From an uncultured Clostridia bacterium (GTDB lineage Bacteria > Bacillota > Clostridia > TANB77 > CAG-508), in assembly GCA_934122085.1 (NCBI GenBank), contig CAKOVS010000007.1:39127-103126 (forward strand): a stretch of 64,000 nucleotides of DNA, given 5' to 3'. A program made the translations under genes and the position numbers. Positions 1-8,408 of this stretch are shown piece by piece. Position 1 is the stretch's first letter; the number at the start of each line of letters is the position of its first letter. Below the pieces are notes generated by a model. It was not told where the DNA came from and ran no database searches. It worked only from the letters and a program-made list of their open reading frames with translations.

Positions 1-93
1 TTGTGCTTGACTTGACAATATTATTCCACTCTTTGTTGTTTCTTCCTTTTCTTTCATTTTTATTAATACTCTATCTGATAATGGTTTTATCAT
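1..93 (-). CDS. groES: GroES co-chaperonin, N-terminal part (cut by window edge)
   Basis: The minus-strand frame starts with ATG at 93 and runs off the window after 31 codons. It begins MIKPLSDRVLIKMKEKEETT and continues KSGIILSS, the conserved start of the 10-kDa co-chaperonin that caps GroEL and helps cytoplasmic proteins fold. An AGGAGG ribosome binding site lies at 101-106. The CIRCE operator and a sigma-A promoter lie directly upstream, which supports the call. groEL would be expected further along, outside the window. Partial only because of the window edge. Confidence 0.93.
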   Translation of the reverse strand, partial: MIKPLSDRVLIKMKEKEETTKSGIILSSQAQ

Positions 94-148
94 AATAATA
101 CCTCCTCTATTAGTGCTACAATAAATAGCTTTTATTTTTATAGTCTTG

Positions 149-175
149 TTAGCACTCTTTTTGCTTGACTGCTAA
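149..175. promoter_or_regulatory. CIRCE operator (HrcA binding site)
   Basis: TTAGCACTC, 9-base spacer, GACTGCTAA. This matches the CIRCE inverted repeat TTAGCACTC-N9-GAGTGCTAA with a single mismatch in the right half. It lies just downstream of the groES promoter, where the HrcA repressor blocks heat-shock transcription. Confidence 0.93.
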
Positions 176-176
176 T

Positions 177-205
177 AATATATACCCTATTTTTTCCTTT
201 GTCAA
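177..205 (-). promoter_or_regulatory. Sigma-A promoter of groES
   Basis: On the minus strand, TTGACA (205-200), a 17-bp spacer and TATATT (182-177). The start point would fall inside the CIRCE element, the usual layout for HrcA repression. Confidence 0.8.
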
Positions 206-264
206 TAGTTTTATTTATTTTTCACAAAATCTTCACATTCATAATAATTATATGTTCATTATAT

Positions 265-314
265 AAAAAATAGACTAATAATTTGAGTATTTTCAAACTA
301 TCAGTCTATTTTTT
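265..314 (-). terminator. Terminator after dCMP deaminase gene
   Basis: A 22-bp nearly perfect stem (265-286 with 293-314, 6-base loop) begins 2 bases after the deaminase stop codon and ends in a T run on the minus strand. Confidence 0.85.
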
Positions 315-315
315 A

Positions 316-837
316 TTAAATTGTAATTTCTTTACATTCAATTTGTTTATATTTAACTTTACATGTGTCAAATAATCTTTTTGATGCAATATTTTCATCT
401 GTTCCATTATACTTATCTGATAAATATATTACTTCTTTTATTCCTGATTGAATTATTAATTTTGCACATTCATTACATGGAAATAAGTCTACATATATTT
501 TTGCATTTTCAAATTCTTTTTTTGACCCCCTATAATTTAAAATTGCATTCATTTCTGCATGACATACATATGGATATTTGGTATATATTTTTTCTCCATC
601 TCTTGCCCATGGAAAATTTTCATCTTCAAATCCATTTGGTGCTCCATTATATCCTATTGATAATATTCTATTATCATTACTTACAATACATGCTCCAACT
701 TGTGTATTAGGATCTTTACTTCTTTTTGATGATAGTTTTGCAATTGCCATAAAATATTCGTCCCAACTCAAATAATCATTTCTTTTATTTCCTGATTCTT
801 TACACTTTTCTTGCCATTTTTCAAATTCATTATTCAT
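316..837 (-). CDS. dCMP deaminase (ComEB family)
   Basis: A 173-residue zinc-dependent deaminase of the deoxycytidylate deaminase/ComEB family, converting dCMP to dUMP for dTTP synthesis in the cytoplasm. The zinc and catalytic motif HAEMNAI is at about 93-99 and the partner cysteines PCNEC at about 120-124. An AAAGGAA ribosome binding site lies upstream of the ATG. It lies 32 bases downstream of pyrG in the same direction, so two pyrimidine nucleotide enzymes are probably co-transcribed. The length is close to that of B. subtilis ComEB. A role in competence is not implied. Confidence 0.93.
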   Translation of the reverse strand: MNNEFEKWQEKCKESGNKRNDYLSWDEYFMAIAKLSSKRSKDPNTQVGACIVSNDNRILSIGYNGAPNGFEDENFPWARDGEKIYTKYPYVCHAEMNAILNYRGSKKEFENAKIYVDLFPCNECAKLIIQSGIKEVIYLSDKYNGTDENIASKRLFDTCKVKYKQIECKEITI

Positions 838-869
838 AAAAATTTATTCCTTTCTTATATTAGAATAAT

Positions 870-2471
870 TTATTTTATATTTTTTGCTGCTCTAACTAAT
901 CCTATAAATAATGGTGCTGGTCTATTAGGTCTTGATTTTAATTCTGGATGGAATTGTCCTGCAATAAAATATGGATGTTCTTTATATTCTACTATTTCAA
1001 CTAATTTTCCATCTGGTGATGTTCCAGAACATATTAAACCAGCTTTTTCTAATCTTTCTTTATATTCATTATTATATTCATATCTATGTCTGTGTCTTTC
1101 TGAAATTTGATCTTTTCCATATAATTCTTTTGCTAATGTTCCTTCTTTTAATATACATGGATATGCTCCTAAACGCATTGTTCCACCTTTTTTATCTATT
1201 CCTATTTGATCATCCATTATATGTATAACTGGATTTGTTGTTTTTTCATTAAATTCTGCCGAATTAGCATCTTTTAATCCTAATACATTTCTTGCAAATT
1301 CTACAACTGCCATTTGCATACCTAAACATATTCCTAAGAATGGAATTTTATTCTCTCTTGCATATCTAATTGTTTCTATTTTTCCTTCTACTCCTCTATT
1401 TCCAAATCCTCCTGGAACTATTATTCCTTGCAATCCCTTTAATTTTTCTTGGGCTGTTTCTTTATTTATTGTTTCACAATCTATTAATTTAATATTAACT
1501 TTTACCTTATTGGCAAATCCTGCATGATGTAAACTTTCTATTACTGACAAATATGAATCTTCTAATTGAATATATTTTCCTACTATTCCTATATTTACAG
1601 ATTCATCTCCTATGCTTCTTATATTATCTATCATTTTTTGCCATTCTGTATTATCTGGAACATATCTATCTAATCTCATATAATTACATACTTCTCTGGC
1701 TAACCCTTCTTCTTCAAGCATTAGTGGTACTGCATATAAATTGTCTGCTGTTTTATTTTGTATTACACTACTTTTTCTTACATTACAAAATAGTGCTAAT
1801 TTTTCTCTTATTGTGTCTGGAATATCTTGTTCTGTTCTACATACTAAAATATTGGGTTGTATTCCTAAACTTTGTAATTCTTTTACAGAGTGTTGTGTTG
1901 GTTTTGATTTTATTTCATTTGAACCAAATATGTATGGTAATAATGTTACATGTATATATACTACATCTTCAGGATTCTTCTCTAATCCTACTTGACGGAT
2001 TGCTTCTATTATTGATAATCCTTCTATATCTCCAACTGTTCCTCCAACTTCTGTTATAACTATGTCTGTATCTGTATTTTCAAAACTATATATTCTTTCT
2101 TTTATTTCATTTGTTACATGTGGTATTACTTGTACTGTTTTTCCTAAATAGTCTCCTCTTCTTTCTTTTTCAATTACTGTTGAATATACTTTTCCCATTG
2201 TTACACTTGAATGTTGTGTTAAGTTTTCATCAATAAATCTTTCATAATGTCCTAAATCTAAGTCTGTTTCTGCTCCATCATCTGTTACAAATACTTCTCC
2301 ATGTTCATATGGACTCATTGTTCCTGGATCAACATTTAAATATGGATCAAATTTTTGAATTGTTACTTTATATCCTCTATTTTTTAACAATCTTCCTAGT
2401 GATGCAGCTGTTATTCCCTTTCCTAGTCCTGATACTACTCCTCCTGTTACAAATACATATTTTGTGTTCAT
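870..2471 (-). CDS. pyrG: CTP synthase
   Basis: A full-length 533-residue CTP synthase, making CTP from UTP, ATP and glutamine. The N-terminal synthetase domain starts with the conserved P-loop region VTGGVVSGLGKG at about 9-20. The C-terminal class I glutamine amidotransferase has the nucleophile motif LGICLGMQM and the histidine-glutamate pair in GQFHPEL. A strong AGGAGG site precedes the ATG. It probably forms a pyrimidine operon with the deaminase downstream. No PyrR-type or other attenuator was recognised upstream. Confidence 0.98.
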   Translation of the reverse strand: MNTKYVFVTGGVVSGLGKGITAASLGRLLKNRGYKVTIQKFDPYLNVDPGTMSPYEHGEVFVTDDGAETDLDLGHYERFIDENLTQHSSVTMGKVYSTVIEKERRGDYLGKTVQVIPHVTNEIKERIYSFENTDTDIVITEVGGTVGDIEGLSIIEAIRQVGLEKNPEDVVYIHVTLLPYIFGSNEIKSKPTQHSVKELQSLGIQPNILVCRTEQDIPDTIREKLALFCNVRKSSVIQNKTADNLYAVPLMLEEEGLAREVCNYMRLDRYVPDNTEWQKMIDNIRSIGDESVNIGIVGKYIQLEDSYLSVIESLHHAGFANKVKVNIKLIDCETINKETAQEKLKGLQGIIVPGGFGNRGVEGKIETIRYARENKIPFLGICLGMQMAVVEFARNVLGLKDANSAEFNEKTTNPVIHIMDDQIGIDKKGGTMRLGAYPCILKEGTLAKELYGKDQISERHRHRYEYNNEYKERLEKAGLICSGTSPDGKLVEIVEYKEHPYFIAGQFHPELKSRPNRPAPLFIGLVRAAKNIK

Positions 2472-2524
2472 TTATTCTTCCTCCTATATTCCCATTTTTG
2501 CCATATAAAATCAAATAAAAAAAA

Positions 2525-2567
2525 TAGATTAAAATAAAAACTGCAAAAGTGGTTTTTTTTTAATCTA
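2525..2567 (-). terminator. Probable terminator after splB
   Basis: An AT-rich inverted repeat (TAGATTAAAA against TTTTAATCTA with internal mismatches), followed on the minus strand by a T run. It lies between splB and pyrG. Confidence 0.55.
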
Positions 2568-2649
2568 TTAAAACTATATTTTTATATTATCATACTTTTA
2601 TAATTTTTTCAAGATAATTTGCTCAATTGCCTCAACTTTCTATAAAAAA

Positions 2650-3648
2650 TCATACAATATATTCTATACTATTATCTGGAAAATACTTTTCCATTTGTTT
2701 TTTTAAGTAAACTTCCGCTTCTTTTCTAACATCTTGTTTATATGAATATTTACCTTTTCCTCTACCTGTCATAATTTCAGTATTATATAAATTTATAGCA
2801 TTTGGAAATGCTTCTTCATTTATTTTGGTGTGCACAAAACTATATGTCATAAATATTATTTCAAAAAATGCTTGTTTTTTTACTTTTTCAGATAATTCAC
2901 TATTCAATCTTTGAATTAGATTTGTATATAATTCTTTCCAATTTTCAACTAAAATAACTGGTGCAATTAATATTCCAACTTTATATCCTGCTTCTGCTAA
3001 TTTATTTATAGCCACTATTCTTCCTTTTAATCTTGATGTTCCAAATTCTACTTTATTTATGATCTCTTCTGGATTCATACTTACTCTTATTGTAACTTTT
3101 CCATTATGTTTTAATGGTAAAATTGGATCTACCATGTCAAATTTTGTAGGAAGTGTTAATTGTCCTTTTGATGTATATGCAAAATTTTCTATTGTCCATA
3201 CTAAATTATTTGTTATTGTATTTTCTAATATTAAATCACTATTACTTCCTATCTCAAATGTTAGATTTTTTTCACTTTTTTGTGCTGTTTTTATTATTTT
3301 TTCAAGCATTTGCTCTCTGTTTACAAATAATCTTAAATATGCACATTTATTATAATTACATACTAAATAGCAATATAAACACATCGCAGTACATCCTGAT
3401 GATGTATATGGTACTAAATAGTCTGATGTTTTATGGTTTTCTACAAATTTATGTGTTTTTCTTGTTCCTATTATTAGATTTTGTTTTATTTTTGGAAATT
3501 CACTATTATTCTTTTTTCTCATTTCTTCTATATTATTATGATTTTCTATAAGGATTTTGGGTACTTCTTTATATTTTTCTAATAGTTCTTTTCCTAATTG
3601 ATAATTTTCTATTTCTTTTTCATAATATATTGATTGTGGTTTAAACAT
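2650..3648 (-). CDS. splB: Spore photoproduct lyase (radical SAM)
   Basis: A 332-residue radical SAM enzyme that repairs the UV-induced thymine dimer of spores (5-thyminyl-5,6-dihydrothymine) during germination. The cluster-binding cysteines are CTAMCLYC, at about 86, 90 and 93, the C-x3-C-x2-C spacing of this family. The conserved cysteine at about 102 in NKCAYLRLF fits the family's hydrogen-donor cysteine. Length is close to B. subtilis SplB (about 342). No splA-like regulator is adjacent. In a spore former one would expect forespore sigma-G control, which I could not confirm from the promoter. Confidence 0.94.
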   Translation of the reverse strand: MFKPQSIYYEKEIENYQLGKELLEKYKEVPKILIENHNNIEEMRKKNNSEFPKIKQNLIIGTRKTHKFVENHKTSDYLVPYTSSGCTAMCLYCYLVCNYNKCAYLRLFVNREQMLEKIIKTAQKSEKNLTFEIGSNSDLILENTITNNLVWTIENFAYTSKGQLTLPTKFDMVDPILPLKHNGKVTIRVSMNPEEIINKVEFGTSRLKGRIVAINKLAEAGYKVGILIAPVILVENWKELYTNLIQRLNSELSEKVKKQAFFEIIFMTYSFVHTKINEEAFPNAINLYNTEIMTGRGKGKYSYKQDVRKEAEVYLKKQMEKYFPDNSIEYIV

Positions 3649-3689
3649 AACTTTTTCTCCTTTTAGTTAGTTTAACCTTTATATAAATA

Positions 3690-4040
3690 TTAATACAAAA
3701 AGAACTCCAAATTGAAGTTCTTTTTATCTATCATTTCTCCAAATCCTAGTTCGTCAAATACTTTGCTTGGATTTACTTGTTGATATGTTTTATCTTCATT
3801 TTGTTTATATATATTTAAGTTTAAATTATACTCATATTGTTTTCCATTAATAATTAAATCTCCTGATGTGTATCTATCAAGTCCTCCTATTATATTTAAC
3901 AATGTTGTTTTTCCACATCCACTTTGCCCTAAAATTGAAACAAATTCGTTTTCTCTAAATTCTATATCTATTCCTTTTAATGCTTTAACTTCGTTATCTC
4001 CTGATAGATAATTTTTTGTTATATCTTTTAATTGTAACAT
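3690..4040 (-). pseudogene. ABC transporter remnant: ATPase N-terminus fused to permease fragment
   Basis: The first about 68 residues are a good MacB/LolD-type ABC ATPase start (Walker A GQSGCGKTT at about 38-46, then IIGGLDRYTSG). The protein then jumps to sequence with no ATPase motifs: the Q-loop, signature LSGGQ, Walker B and H-loop are all missing. The tail (YNLNLNIYKQNEDKTYQQVN) resembles extracellular loops of the FtsX-like permease normally encoded next to such ATPases. The last residues (NFNLEFFL) are the translation of the terminator hairpin at 3697-3725, so the frame has run past its normal end. I read this as the scar of an internal deletion of a two-gene transporter locus. It cannot work as an ATPase. 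Confidence 0.75.
3697..3725. terminator. Intrinsic terminator inside the ABC remnant frame
   Basis: AAAAAGAACT (3697-3706) pairs perfectly with AGTTCTTTTT (3716-3725) across a 9-base loop, giving T runs in both directions. It is the original 3' terminator of the damaged transporter locus. Confidence 0.8.
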
Positions 4041-4119
4041 ATCTATATCCTTTCATTTTTTGTATATTTTATATTATTATTGTGAATATCTTGTGAATAT
4101 TCTAATTTTTTATTTATCG

Positions 4120-4148
4120 TTGCATTTTATTAAATATTATGTTATAAT
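4120..4148 (+). promoter_or_regulatory. Promoter of the 4195 gene
   Basis: TTGCAT (4120-4125), 17-bp spacer, TATAAT (4143-4148). The start would be about 35-40 bases upstream of the GGAGGAAAGG site and ATG. Confidence 0.75.
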
Positions 4149-4194
4149 TAGTTAGTTCGTAATTTTTTGAACCAAAAAACGGAGGAAAGGTCTA

Positions 4195-4629
4195 ATGAAA
4201 ATTTGTACTGTAAAACATCATTTTCATCTATGGTTTCTTATTCATCACATGGATGTTTTGCCTTTTGATGGAAACTGGAATAATTATGTTGCTTTGTTTG
4301 ATAATAATGGGAATTTATTGTCAGAAATTCGGAAACAGGAAAATTCTATTTTCATTGATGGGTATGGATTAGAGCTTACTGTAATCGAATTTGAAAAAAT
4401 CATCGCAAATCCTAATTGTTTAATGTTAGACTTTGTTAAATCTAGCAAAAATATTATCAAGTTTTCTGATGATGAATATCAAATTGCCAAGTTTGCAAAA
4501 GAAAACAAAATGAAATATGGATATGTAACTGATCGAACTGGTAAATTATCCTATTTTATTGTCAAACCATCACATTCTTGTTTATTAGACTCTAGTGTAT
4601 TTATTGACCCGAATAATCCATTCGTTTAA
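4195..4629 (+). CDS. Unknown 144-residue protein, stand-alone cassette
   Basis: I do not recognise this protein. It has a strong ribosome binding site (GGAGGAAAGG, 4181-4190), its own promoter and its own GC-rich terminator. It is plus-strand between minus-strand operons. There is no signal peptide or membrane segment; it is a mixed alpha/beta-looking soluble protein with a cysteine-histidine-rich start (CTVKHHFHLW) and a short C-terminal segment rich in S, D and P. Codon use is less AT-extreme than in the neighbours, with more C-ending codons. Position and composition suggest a single acquired gene. Function unknown. Confidence 0.75.
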   Translation: MKICTVKHHFHLWFLIHHMDVLPFDGNWNNYVALFDNNGNLLSEIRKQENSIFIDGYGLELTVIEFEKIIANPNCLMLDFVKSSKNIIKFSDDEYQIAKFAKENKMKYGYVTDRTGKLSYFIVKPSHSCLLDSSVFIDPNNPFV

Positions 4630-4633
4630 AGTC

Positions 4634-4660
4634 AAGGGAGCTCCAATTTGGGGCTCCCTT
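4634..4660 (+). terminator. Terminator of the 4195 gene
   Basis: AAGGGAGC (4634-4641) pairs with GCTCCCTT (4653-4660). It is unusually GC-rich for this genome and starts 4 bases after the stop codon. The T-tract is weak. Confidence 0.75.
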
Positions 4661-4673
4661 CATTATTATACAA

Positions 4674-4709
4674 AAAACACAGATAAACTTTTATGTCTAT
4701 CTGTGTTTT
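4674..4709 (-). terminator. rpoC terminator
   Basis: AAAACACAGATA pairs with TATCTGTGTTTT (12-bp perfect stem, 12-base loop) just after the rpoC stop codon, ending in Ts on the minus strand. Confidence 0.88.
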
Positions 4710-4713
4710 AATT

Positions 4714-7700
4714 TTATTCAGCATCATCTTGTGTTTCAACTTGTTTATTTGCATCAATTTCTTCTGCAACTGTCTTCTCATCTTCGCCTTCAACTTTAAT
4801 AGTAACATCTTGATATCTCTTCATACCAGTTCCAGCTGGGATTAACTTACCAATGATAACATTTTCTTTTAATCCTATTAAATCATCTTCCTTACCTTTA
4901 ATTGCAGCTTCTGTTAATACTCTTGTTGTCTCTTGGAATGATGCAGCTGATAAGAAACTATCTGTTGCAAGTGAAGCTTTAGTAATACCAAGTAATGCTC
5001 TCTTTCCTGTTGCTGGACGTTTACCTTGTTCAACAACTTCTTTATTTTTATCTTCAAATTCATACATATCAACTAATGATCCTGGGAACATATCTGTATC
5101 TCCACCATCATCAACTCTAACCTTACGAAGCATCTGTCTTGCAATTACTTCAACGTGTTTATCATTAATATCAACACCTTGGTTTCTATATGCTTTTTGA
5201 ATTTCAGATATTACATATTCATAAACACCTTCTGGTCCTTTTATTGCTAAAATTTCAGCTGGGTTTATAGAACCTTCTATTAATGGATCTGCAGCTTTTA
5301 CTTCATCTCCATCTTTTACTTTTAGTTTTGATCCAAATGGAATTGTATATGTTCTTGAATCATCTTTTGATGTAACAATTACTTCTAATTTCTTCTTATT
5401 ATCAGAAATTTTAACTGTACCATCAATTTCTGTTATTACAGCAACTCCCTTAGGTTTTCTAGCTTCAAAGATTTCCTCTACTCTTGGAAGACCTTGTGTG
5501 ATATCTGCTACACCAGCAACACCACCAGAGTGAATTGTTCTCATGGTTAACTGTGTACCAGGTTCACCAATTGATTGTGCAGCTATAATACCAACAGATT
5601 CACCAATTGATACTAAATCTCTTCTTGCCAATCCCATACCATAACATTTTTGACATACGCCATGTTTTCCTCTACATGCAATTACTGAACGTACAACAAC
5701 TTTTGTAATTCCAGCATCTACAATACGTTTTGCTATGTCTTTATTAATCATTGTATTTGTATCTACAATAACTTCATTTGTTTGTGGATCTAATATATCA
5801 TTTAATGGATATCTTCCTTCTAGTCTTTCAGCTAATCCTTCAACTATTTGATTTCCATCTTTAATATCTTCAATTGTTAATCCATCAACAGTTCCACAAT
5901 CATGTTCTCTAACAATTATATCTTGTGATACATCAACTAGTCTTCTTGTTAAGTATCCAGAGTCAGCTGTTCTTAAAGCTGTATCTGAAAGTCCTTTACG
6001 AGCACCATGTGATGATATGAAATATTCCAATGCATCTAGACCTTCACGGAAACATGATTTGATTGGTATTTCAACTGCTTTACCAGTTGTACTAGCCATA
6101 AGTCCACGCATACCTGCGATTTGTCTTAATTGGTTCATGTTACCACGGGCTCCAGATTTAACCATCATATATATTGGGTTTAAGTCATCAAAGTTTTCTT
6201 CCATTGCCTTACTTACATCATTTGTTGCCTTTTCCCAAATATTAACAACTGATTGATATCTTTCATCATCTGTTATTAAACCTCTTCTATATTGGTTTCT
6301 TACTTTTTCAACTTGTTTGTCTGCATCTGCTAAAATGTCTTTTTTAGAATCTGGTACTTTTACATCTGCTACTGAGAATGTAATACCTGCTAATGTTGAA
6401 TATTTGAAACCTAATGCTTTGATATAATCTATAACTTCTGCTGATTCGATTAAACCATGTTTGTCAATTGTTCTTTCAATTATTGTTCCCATTGATTTTT
6501 TCATAACTGGGAAATTAATTTCATATTGGAATGGATCCTCTTTTCTGTCTATAAATCCTAAATCTTGTGGAATTCCTTGGTTAAATATAATTCTACCAAC
6601 ACTTGTTTCAACTTTCTTTGATTTCATTTCTCCATCAATTTCTTTTGTAATTCTTACAAAGATTTTCGCATGGATTGATACTGCATTATTTTGTAATGCC
6701 ATTATTGCTTCATCAGGATCTTTAAAGTATTTTCCTTCTCCTAATTCTCCATCTAATGTCATTGTTAAATAATAACTTCCTAAAATCATGTCTAGTCTTG
6801 GTACTGCTACTGGCTTACCATCTTGTGGTTTTAATAAGTTGTTTGTAGCTAGCATTAAATATCTTGATTCTGCTTGTGCTTCTGGTGTTAATGGTAAATG
6901 TATAGCCATCTGGTCACCATCGAAGTCAGCATTGAATGCTTCACATACTAATGCATGTAATTTTATTGCTCTACCTTCTACTAATACTGGTTCAAATGAT
7001 TGAATACCTAATCTGTGTAGTGTTGGAGCTCTGTTTAACATTACTGGGTGATCTTTAATAACTTCTTCTAGAATTCCCCATACTTCAGGGCTTAATCTTT
7101 CTACCATTCTTTTTGCACTTTTTATATTATGTGCTAAATGTCTTTCAACTAATTCTTTCATTACAAATGGTTTGAATAATTCAATTGCCATTTCTTTTGG
7201 TAGACCACATTGATATATTTTTAATTCTGGTCCTACTACGATTACTGAACGTCCTGAGTAGTCAACACGTTTTCCTAATAAGTTTTGACGGAATCTACCT
7301 TGTTTTCCTTTTAATAAATCTGATAAAGATTTTAATGGTCTGTTTCCAGCACCTGTAACAGGTCTTCCTCTTCTTGAGTTATCAATTAAAGCATCTACAG
7401 ATTCTTGTAACATTCTCTTTTCATTTCTTACAATGATTTCAGGTGCTCCAAGTTCTAATAATCTCTTTAATCTGTTATTTCTGTTTATAACTCTTCTATA
7501 TAAATCATTTAAGTCTGATGTTGCAAATCTACCACCATCTAATTGAACCATAGGTCTTAAATCTGGTGGAATTACTGGTACAACATTCATTACCATCCAT
7601 TCAGGTCTGTTTCCTGATTGTAAAAATGCTTCAACTGTGTCTAATCTCTTTATTAATTTTGCTTTTCTTTGTTCGCTAGCATTTTCAATTTCTTTTTCTA

Positions 7701-8280
7701 TTTGAGCTGTTAATTTTGCTAAATCAATTTCTTCTAATAATTTTCTTATTGCTTCAGCACCCATTTCAGCTTTGAATGATTTTCTACCATATTTTTCTTC
7801 TGCTTCATGGTATTCTTTTTCAGTTAATATTTGGCATTTTTCTAGTCCAGATGTTCCTTTATCTGTTACTATATATGATGCAAAATAAATTACTTTTTCA
7901 AGATTTCTTGGTGAGATATCTAGCATTAATGCAATTCTACTTGGAATTCCTTTGAAATACCAAATATGTGCAACTGGTGCTGCAAGTTCAATGTGTCCCA
8001 TTCTTTCACGTCTTACTTTTGATTTTGTAACTTCTACACCACACTTATCACAAACAATCCCTTTATATCTTACTCTTTTATATTTACCACAATGACATTC
8101 CCAGTCTTTTGTTGGTCCAAATATTTTTTCACAAAATAGACCATCTTTTTCTGGTTTTAAAGTTCTATAATTTATAGTCTCTGGTTTTTTTACTTCACCT
8201 TTTGACCATTCTCTTATTTTTTCGTCTGATGCAATTCCTATTTTAATTTTATTGAATATCTCTAATTCGTCTTCTTCCAT
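4714..8280 (-). CDS. rpoC: RNA polymerase beta' subunit
   Basis: The 1188-residue largest core subunit of RNA polymerase. The N-terminal zinc-binding cysteines are CHC...CDKC at about 62, 64, 77 and 80. The catalytic magnesium motif NADFDGDQMAIH is at about 450-461. A second cysteine cluster (CRGKHGVCQKC) lies in the C-terminal third. Length is normal for Clostridia. It lies 128 bases downstream of rpoB and is expected to be co-transcribed with it from the promoter at 12.5 kb; the gap contains an inverted repeat. A short acidic C-terminal tail follows the last conserved region. Confidence 0.99.
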   Translation of the reverse strand: MEEDELEIFNKIKIGIASDEKIREWSKGEVKKPETINYRTLKPEKDGLFCEKIFGPTKDWECHCGKYKRVRYKGIVCDKCGVEVTKSKVRRERMGHIELAAPVAHIWYFKGIPSRIALMLDISPRNLEKVIYFASYIVTDKGTSGLEKCQILTEKEYHEAEEKYGRKSFKAEMGAEAIRKLLEEIDLAKLTAQIEKEIENASEQRKAKLIKRLDTVEAFLQSGNRPEWMVMNVVPVIPPDLRPMVQLDGGRFATSDLNDLYRRVINRNNRLKRLLELGAPEIIVRNEKRMLQESVDALIDNSRRGRPVTGAGNRPLKSLSDLLKGKQGRFRQNLLGKRVDYSGRSVIVVGPELKIYQCGLPKEMAIELFKPFVMKELVERHLAHNIKSAKRMVERLSPEVWGILEEVIKDHPVMLNRAPTLHRLGIQSFEPVLVEGRAIKLHALVCEAFNADFDGDQMAIHLPLTPEAQAESRYLMLATNNLLKPQDGKPVAVPRLDMILGSYYLTMTLDGELGEGKYFKDPDEAIMALQNNAVSIHAKIFVRITKEIDGEMKSKKVETSVGRIIFNQGIPQDLGFIDRKEDPFQYEINFPVMKKSMGTIIERTIDKHGLIESAEVIDYIKALGFKYSTLAGITFSVADVKVPDSKKDILADADKQVEKVRNQYRRGLITDDERYQSVVNIWEKATNDVSKAMEENFDDLNPIYMMVKSGARGNMNQLRQIAGMRGLMASTTGKAVEIPIKSCFREGLDALEYFISSHGARKGLSDTALRTADSGYLTRRLVDVSQDIIVREHDCGTVDGLTIEDIKDGNQIVEGLAERLEGRYPLNDILDPQTNEVIVDTNTMINKDIAKRIVDAGITKVVVRSVIACRGKHGVCQKCYGMGLARRDLVSIGESVGIIAAQSIGEPGTQLTMRTIHSGGVAGVADITQGLPRVEEIFEARKPKGVAVITEIDGTVKISDNKKKLEVIVTSKDDSRTYTIPFGSKLKVKDGDEVKAADPLIEGSINPAEILAIKGPEGVYEYVISEIQKAYRNQGVDINDKHVEVIARQMLRKVRVDDGGDTDMFPGSLVDMYEFEDKNKEVVEQGKRPATGKRALLGITKASLATDSFLSAASFQETTRVLTEAAIKGKEDDLIGLKENVIIGKLIPAGTGMKRYQDVTIKVEGEDEKTVAEEIDANKQVETQDDAE

Positions 8281-8331
8281 CTCTATTAGATGTCCCCCTT
8301 CTCAAATTATTTGGGCATTTTAAAACAGCTC

Positions 8332-8374
8332 AAGAGGCTATCCCCTGCTCTTGCAAACTCTTCCGTCGCCTCTT
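8332..8374. other. Inverted repeat in the rpoB-rpoC gap
   Basis: AAGAGGC (8332-8338) pairs with GCCTCTT (8368-8374). The spacer between the arms is relatively GC-rich for this genome. There is no clear T run on the minus strand, so an RNA processing or attenuation element is more likely than a full terminator. Function is not shown by sequence alone. Confidence 0.45.
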
Positions 8375-8408
8375 TTGCTTTTCAAAATATTATTTAATTG
8401 TAGTTTTA

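Noticed and set aside
8281..8408. Gene between rpoB and rpoC
   Set aside because: No frame with a start and ribosome binding site; only an inverted repeat is seen.
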